Shown here one piece after another: positions 60,968-64,000 of a DNA stretch of 64,000 nt (within the stretch, counting starts at the first letter, position 1; each line of letters begins with the position of its first letter). Position numbers and translations under genes: made by a program. The stretch is from the NCBI GenBank assembly GCA_963815475.1, contig CAWFHD010000003.1, positions 2,604,001 through 2,668,000 of the forward strand, written 5' to 3'. The notes beneath the pieces were generated by a model. That model had not been told where the DNA came from. It did not search any database and saw nothing but the letters and a program-made list of their open reading frames with translations. This DNA comes from Sulfopaludibacter sp963815475 (GTDB lineage: Bacteria; Acidobacteriota; Terriglobia; Bryobacterales; Bryobacteraceae).

Positions 60968-62512
60968 CTATCGTCCCTCGAATCCTTCAAACGCCTCGCT
61001 AACGATGCCTTCAATCAACACCACCTCGTCGTCGCGCAGTTTGGCGAATTCTCCCTCGCGCCGCTTTTTCGAGAGCTTGCCCTCGTTCTGCCGGATGAAG
61101 AGTAGCAGGTTCTCGGCCAGACGGTCGGGCATCTCCACCGCGTCCATGATGCGTTGCAGAGCTTGATCGTGACGGCGCAAATAATCGATCTCTCTGGGCA
61201 GATCCCGATCCACTGTTCGCCGCACGCACGCGTAAAGAAACTCCGCCGATGCGGTGGCATCGAAGTAGCGGTAGAAATCGCCCGTATCGTTGAGCACCTC
61301 GACGTTGCGTTCCAGTGTGGACCGCCACTCGATGTAAGGCATCAGAGGCTTGGAGTGCGCTTGCAGCGTCGCGCGGTAATCGTCGATCTGGTCGAGCATC
61401 ACCGATGAGACCGGGAAGGTCATGCCGGGCGGTGTGAACTTGCGCTCGGCCAGGACGTGGTGAATCAGGCAGCGGTGCAAGCGACCGTTGCCACCCTCGA
61501 AGGGATGGATGTAGACGAAGCCGAAGGAGGTGGCGGCGGCTTTGAGAACCGCGTCCACACCATCGTCGCGCATGCGGTCGTTGGCTTCGAGCAAACCGCC
61601 CATCAGATCCTCCAGATCTTCCGGGCGTGCGCCGATGAATTCCGGCAGTGGTTCGCCAAAGTGATCGCATTCCCCGAGGAAGACGCCGTCATGGCGAAGG
61701 CCGGCCTTCACAAAACGAGCGTCCTCGATCAGGACTTGATGCAGGCGGACGATCTCGTCCAGTGTCAGCCGATTCCTGCCGGCTTCCAGGATCGCGCGGC
61801 CCCATCGCTCCAGGCGATTGCGCGGCGGGCGTTCACCCTCGATTTCGAAACTGGCCCGGCTGTCGGCGAGCAGCAGAAAGCTGGCAGCACGAGCCACCAG
61901 GTGAGCGCCCGTTCGACCGATCATTTCGCGCGCCCTAGCCGAGAGGCCGAGCGCCATGAACTCTTCCAGGGCCGGGGTTCGGCGGATGATGGGAGAAAAG
62001 CGGCCAGTGCCCAGCAGGTTGTCGCGGACGCGATGGCGCTTCGAAAGGCGCGGCTTTCCCGTGAAGTAGGCTTTCGGGTCGATGAGGTCCACCGCGGTTC
62101 CGGACGGCGCGTCGCGAATGTCAAGGGTCCGGCTGGTCAGAATCTCGTACAAATACCAGATTCGCCGAGCGGTAACGCCGGTCGGAGTGGCCTGAACCAG
62201 ATCCTCGATTTCAGCCTGTGGAACAGCTTCGAAGGCCCGCTTCAAAATGAGGAGGTCGATATCTTCGTACCTTAGAGCAAAGCCGAGGTGGTCGGTGAAG
62301 GTGTCCCCCGGCCAATACCGTTGATCGAAAACGGTCCAGGCCCCGTCCTGCCTCTTGCTTGTATTCGTGTGTTGGTTGGAAATCGCGCTGAGCCCGCGGA
62401 CGGGAATACGCAAGTCGAGCGAGCGAACGAGCGCCGACCATCCTGCCATCCTGGCGCTCTTCGGAACGGTCTTCTCCTGGAAGACAGGGATGGGGTCGAA
62501 TTCCAGGCGCAT
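60968..62512 (-). CDS. Fic-domain protein
   Basis: 514 residues from ATG 62512; an earlier in-frame start at 62545 lies in the repeat array. The Fic motif HPFEGGNGRLHR (about 345-356) is intact, so AMP or another nucleotide part can be transferred to a protein hydroxyl. The segment SFEIEG near residue 220 matches the inhibitory (S/T)xxxE(G/N) motif, which suggests autoinhibition. The N-terminal 190 residues contain an ACT-like/DUF4172-type region. A hairpin GCCGGAC/GTCCGGC (60946-60963) stands just after the gene. Confidence 0.9.
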   Translation of the reverse strand: MRLEFDPIPVFQEKTVPKSARMAGWSALVRSLDLRIPVRGLSAISNQHTNTSKRQDGAWTVFDQRYWPGDTFTDHLGFALRYEDIDLLILKRAFEAVPQAEIEDLVQATPTGVTARRIWYLYEILTSRTLDIRDAPSGTAVDLIDPKAYFTGKPRLSKRHRVRDNLLGTGRFSPIIRRTPALEEFMALGLSARAREMIGRTGAHLVARAASFLLLADSRASFEIEGERPPRNRLERWGRAILEAGRNRLTLDEIVRLHQVLIEDARFVKAGLRHDGVFLGECDHFGEPLPEFIGARPEDLEDLMGGLLEANDRMRDDGVDAVLKAAATSFGFVYIHPFEGGNGRLHRCLIHHVLAERKFTPPGMTFPVSSVMLDQIDDYRATLQAHSKPLMPYIEWRSTLERNVEVLNDTGDFYRYFDATASAEFLYACVRRTVDRDLPREIDYLRRHDQALQRIMDAVEMPDRLAENLLLFIRQNEGKLSKKRREGEFAKLRDDEVVLIEGIVSEAFEGFEGR

Positions 62513-62532
62513 GCTCGAACTCTGGCCTCCTC

Positions 62533-62711
62533 CGCCGAAAATCACCCTAATTTTCCGGCTTCCGCCGTAAAATCATTTATCTGGTGGAAAATGGCCTCAA
62601 AAATAGCCACGCCACCGAAAATCAGGTTAGCACAATTTCTGGATAAGCACCGAAAAACACCCCACGGCCACCGAAAAACACCACAAATTTCGGCGCATCA
62701 CCGTAAAATCA
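62533..62711 (-). repeat. six-copy direct repeat array upstream of fic
   Basis: On the minus strand the motif TG(A/T)TTTT(A)CGG(T/C)G recurs at 62699-62711, 62669-62680, 62648-62659, 62613-62624, 62563-62575 and 62533-62544. Spacing is irregular (21-50 bases). The array is AT-richer than its surroundings, fills the gap between the HAD and fic genes and reaches into the last codons of the HAD gene. It could be a multi-site operator for fic or a simple-sequence expansion. Confidence 0.75.
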
Positions 62712-63348
62712 TTACGGGAGAGAGCTGCCGCAGGTCGTCTACCCAGTAAGCGGGCGACCAGCGAGCCAATTCTTCAGCCTTGCCATACCCATACCGCACG
62801 GCGCAGGTTTTGACGCCGGCTCGCTTACCGGCTTCCATATCGGCAGGCGAATCTCCCACGAACAGGCAATCTTCTGGCTTGGCGTCGAGCGCCTTGAGTG
62901 CCGTCAGAATTACATCGGGGGCGGGCTTGCAGGGGAAGCCATCCGTGCCTTGCACGTGCTCGAAATTCTGGATGAGGCCGAATTGTTCGAGGACCGCGCG
63001 GGTGGTGGGCGAGCCCTTGGTGGTGGCCGTCGACTTCCGTCCGCCGAGCATTGCCAAGCCTTCCGCCACTCCCGGATAGACTCGGGTGCGGGTGTGACAG
63101 CGCGCCAGGTAATTGGTGCGATAGAGCTTGATCAGGTCATCAATTTGATCGGGGGTGTATTGGGGAAAGAGATCGCCGAAGAGTTCGATGAGGTGCAGGC
63201 CGATGAAGCTTTTGAGGAATTCGAACGTGACGGGCTTGCAGTCAGTGGTATCCAACACCTGCTGGACCGCGCCGCAAATGTCTTCGGCGGAGTCCAGCAG
63301 AGTGCCGTCAATATCAAACAGATAAACAGGGAAACTGGGGACGCTCAC
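62698..63348 (-). CDS. HAD-family phosphatase (Gph-like)
   Basis: 216 residues from a GTG start that overlaps the ftsH stop. Motif I FDIDGTLLDS, motif II SPTTRAV region in TTKGSPTTRA, motif III KPAPDVIL and motif IV FVGDSPADMEAG are complete, with a small alpha cap typical of phosphoglycolate phosphatase-like enzymes. The last codons and the stop (ATG ATT TTA CGG TGA) are made of the repeat unit found upstream of fic, so the original C-terminus may have been different. Confidence 0.9.
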   Translation of the reverse strand: MSVPSFPVYLFDIDGTLLDSAEDICGAVQQVLDTTDCKPVTFEFLKSFIGLHLIELFGDLFPQYTPDQIDDLIKLYRTNYLARCHTRTRVYPGVAEGLAMLGGRKSTATTKGSPTTRAVLEQFGLIQNFEHVQGTDGFPCKPAPDVILTALKALDAKPEDCLFVGDSPADMEAGKRAGVKTCAVRYGYGKAEELARWSPAYWVDDLRQLSPVMILR

Positions 63349-64000
63349 GCCGGCTGCGGACGCTCCCCTTCCGATAGGCCGGTAATGCGGCGGCCGCCTT
63401 CGGGACGCAGCACCTGTTGGGAATGGTCCTCGGAATCCTTCCCACCGGACTTCGATAGCGGCTCGAGCGGCTGGCCCTTGATGATCTGCATCACTTCGTT
63501 GCCATCCAGAATCTCGCGCTCCAGCAGCGACTCGGCGATCTTGACCAGCGCTTCAGAGTGTTCGTCGAGAATGCCCGCCGCCGTATCGTACCCGCCCTGA
63601 ACCAACTTCCGCACCTGCTCATCGATGCGGATGGCGGTCTCTTCGGAGTAGTCGCGGTGCTGTGCGATCTCGCGACCCAGGAAGATCTGCTCTTCCTTCT
63701 TGCCGAAGCTCAGCGGGCCCAGTTCGCTCATGCCCCACTCGCAAACCATCTTGCGGGCCAGGTCCGTGGCGCGTTCGATATCGTTGCCTGCGCCCGTGGT
63801 CATGTGGTGCATGTACTTCTCTTCAGCGATGCGCCCGGCCATCAGAATGGTAAGCTGCGCTAGCAGGTAGTCCTTGTTATAGGAATGCTTGTCGTCAATC
63901 GGCAACTGCATGGTGACGCCCAGCGCCATGCCGCGGGGAATGATGGTCACTTTGTGCAGCGGGTCGGCATTGGGGATCACGGCCGCCACCAGCGCGTGCC
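63345..64000 (-). CDS. ftsH: FtsH ATP-dependent zinc metalloprotease, C-terminal part
   Basis: The frame is open to the right window edge; about 218 C-terminal codons are present. The sequence begins in the protease domain just after the HEAGH site (HALVAAVIPNADPLHKVTII, read to 20) and contains GRIAEEKYMHHMTTGAGNDI and the third-ligand region ATDLARKMVCEWGMSELGPL. A disordered tail of 40 residues follows. FtsH degrades membrane and regulatory proteins. It is followed directly by the HAD phosphatase gene. Confidence 0.95.
   Translation of the reverse strand, partial: HALVAAVIPNADPLHKVTIIPRGMALGVTMQLPIDDKHSYNKDYLLAQLTILMAGRIAEEKYMHHMTTGAGNDIERATDLARKMVCEWGMSELGPLSFGKKEEQIFLGREIAQHRDYSEETAIRIDEQVRKLVQGGYDTAAGILDEHSEALVKIAESLLEREILDGNEVMQIIKGQPLEPLSKSGGKDSEDHSQQVLRPEGGRRITGLSEGERPQPA

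Noticed and set aside
62533..62711. CRISPR array
   Set aside because: Units are 12-13 bases, spacing is irregular and no cas genes are present.

Overview
The window comes from a GC-rich bacterial chromosome that looks like an acidobacterium of the Solibacter/Bryobacter type. That is an inference from gene content: a 1158-residue Oar-like TonB receptor with a carboxypeptidase-regulatory domain, a MacB-like 'orphan' permease next to a PadR regulator, a DUF2961 secreted protein, a seven-haem cytochrome, and an ispE-prs-rplY-pth-rpsF-rpsR-rplI block. No database search was possible.

Bases 1 to about 28,880 are an integrated mobilizable or conjugative element. A tyrosine recombinase (27653-28858) with an excisionase-like partner sits 23 bases from the 3' end of a tRNA-Ile2 gene (28882-28957), the likely attachment site. 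The element carries a VirD4/TraG coupling protein, MobC, a MOB_P-type relaxase, ArdC antirestriction protein, an orphan beta-class DNA methylase beside a DUF1281 protein, small membrane proteins and a VWA-like exported protein. No VirB-type secretion genes are visible, so the element either continues to the left or borrows a channel. It also holds an IS110 element, an IS1202/ISNCY-like element split by a group II intron, and a five-gene operon of sigma factor, putative anti-sigma factor, two envelope proteins and an M48 metalloprotease. A nested-hairpin element of 134-168 bases occurs twice, at 7485-7652 and inverted at 14711-14844, antisense to the surrounding transfer genes. I consider it the best candidate for something undescribed.

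Bases 28,880 to 64,000 are ordinary chromosome. They hold secreted sugar/ester hydrolases, a GAFTGA-type sigma-54 activator, MgtC, a GT39-like membrane glycosyltransferase, PadR plus MacB-like permease, and a translation/nucleotide block (acyP, apt, ispE, prs, rplY, pth, rpsF, rpsR, rplI). The Oar-like receptor follows. A set on the minus strand (48.9-54.5 kb) reads as oxalate catabolism: oxalate/formate antiporter, oxalate decarboxylase-like bicupin, FdhF-like formate dehydrogenase (two frameshifts) and a seven-haem cytochrome c. Then come a pterin dehydratase/peroxiredoxin/AhpD set and an ABC ATPase joined to a permease that is fused to a complete amidohydrolase. A Fic protein with a six-copy repeat array upstream, a HAD phosphatase and the C-terminal part of FtsH end the window.

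Four single-base frameshifts interrupt three otherwise well-preserved reading frames (about 17.05, 48.89, 53.47 and 53.83 kb). They are either recent decay or assembly indels, and the sequence alone cannot decide.
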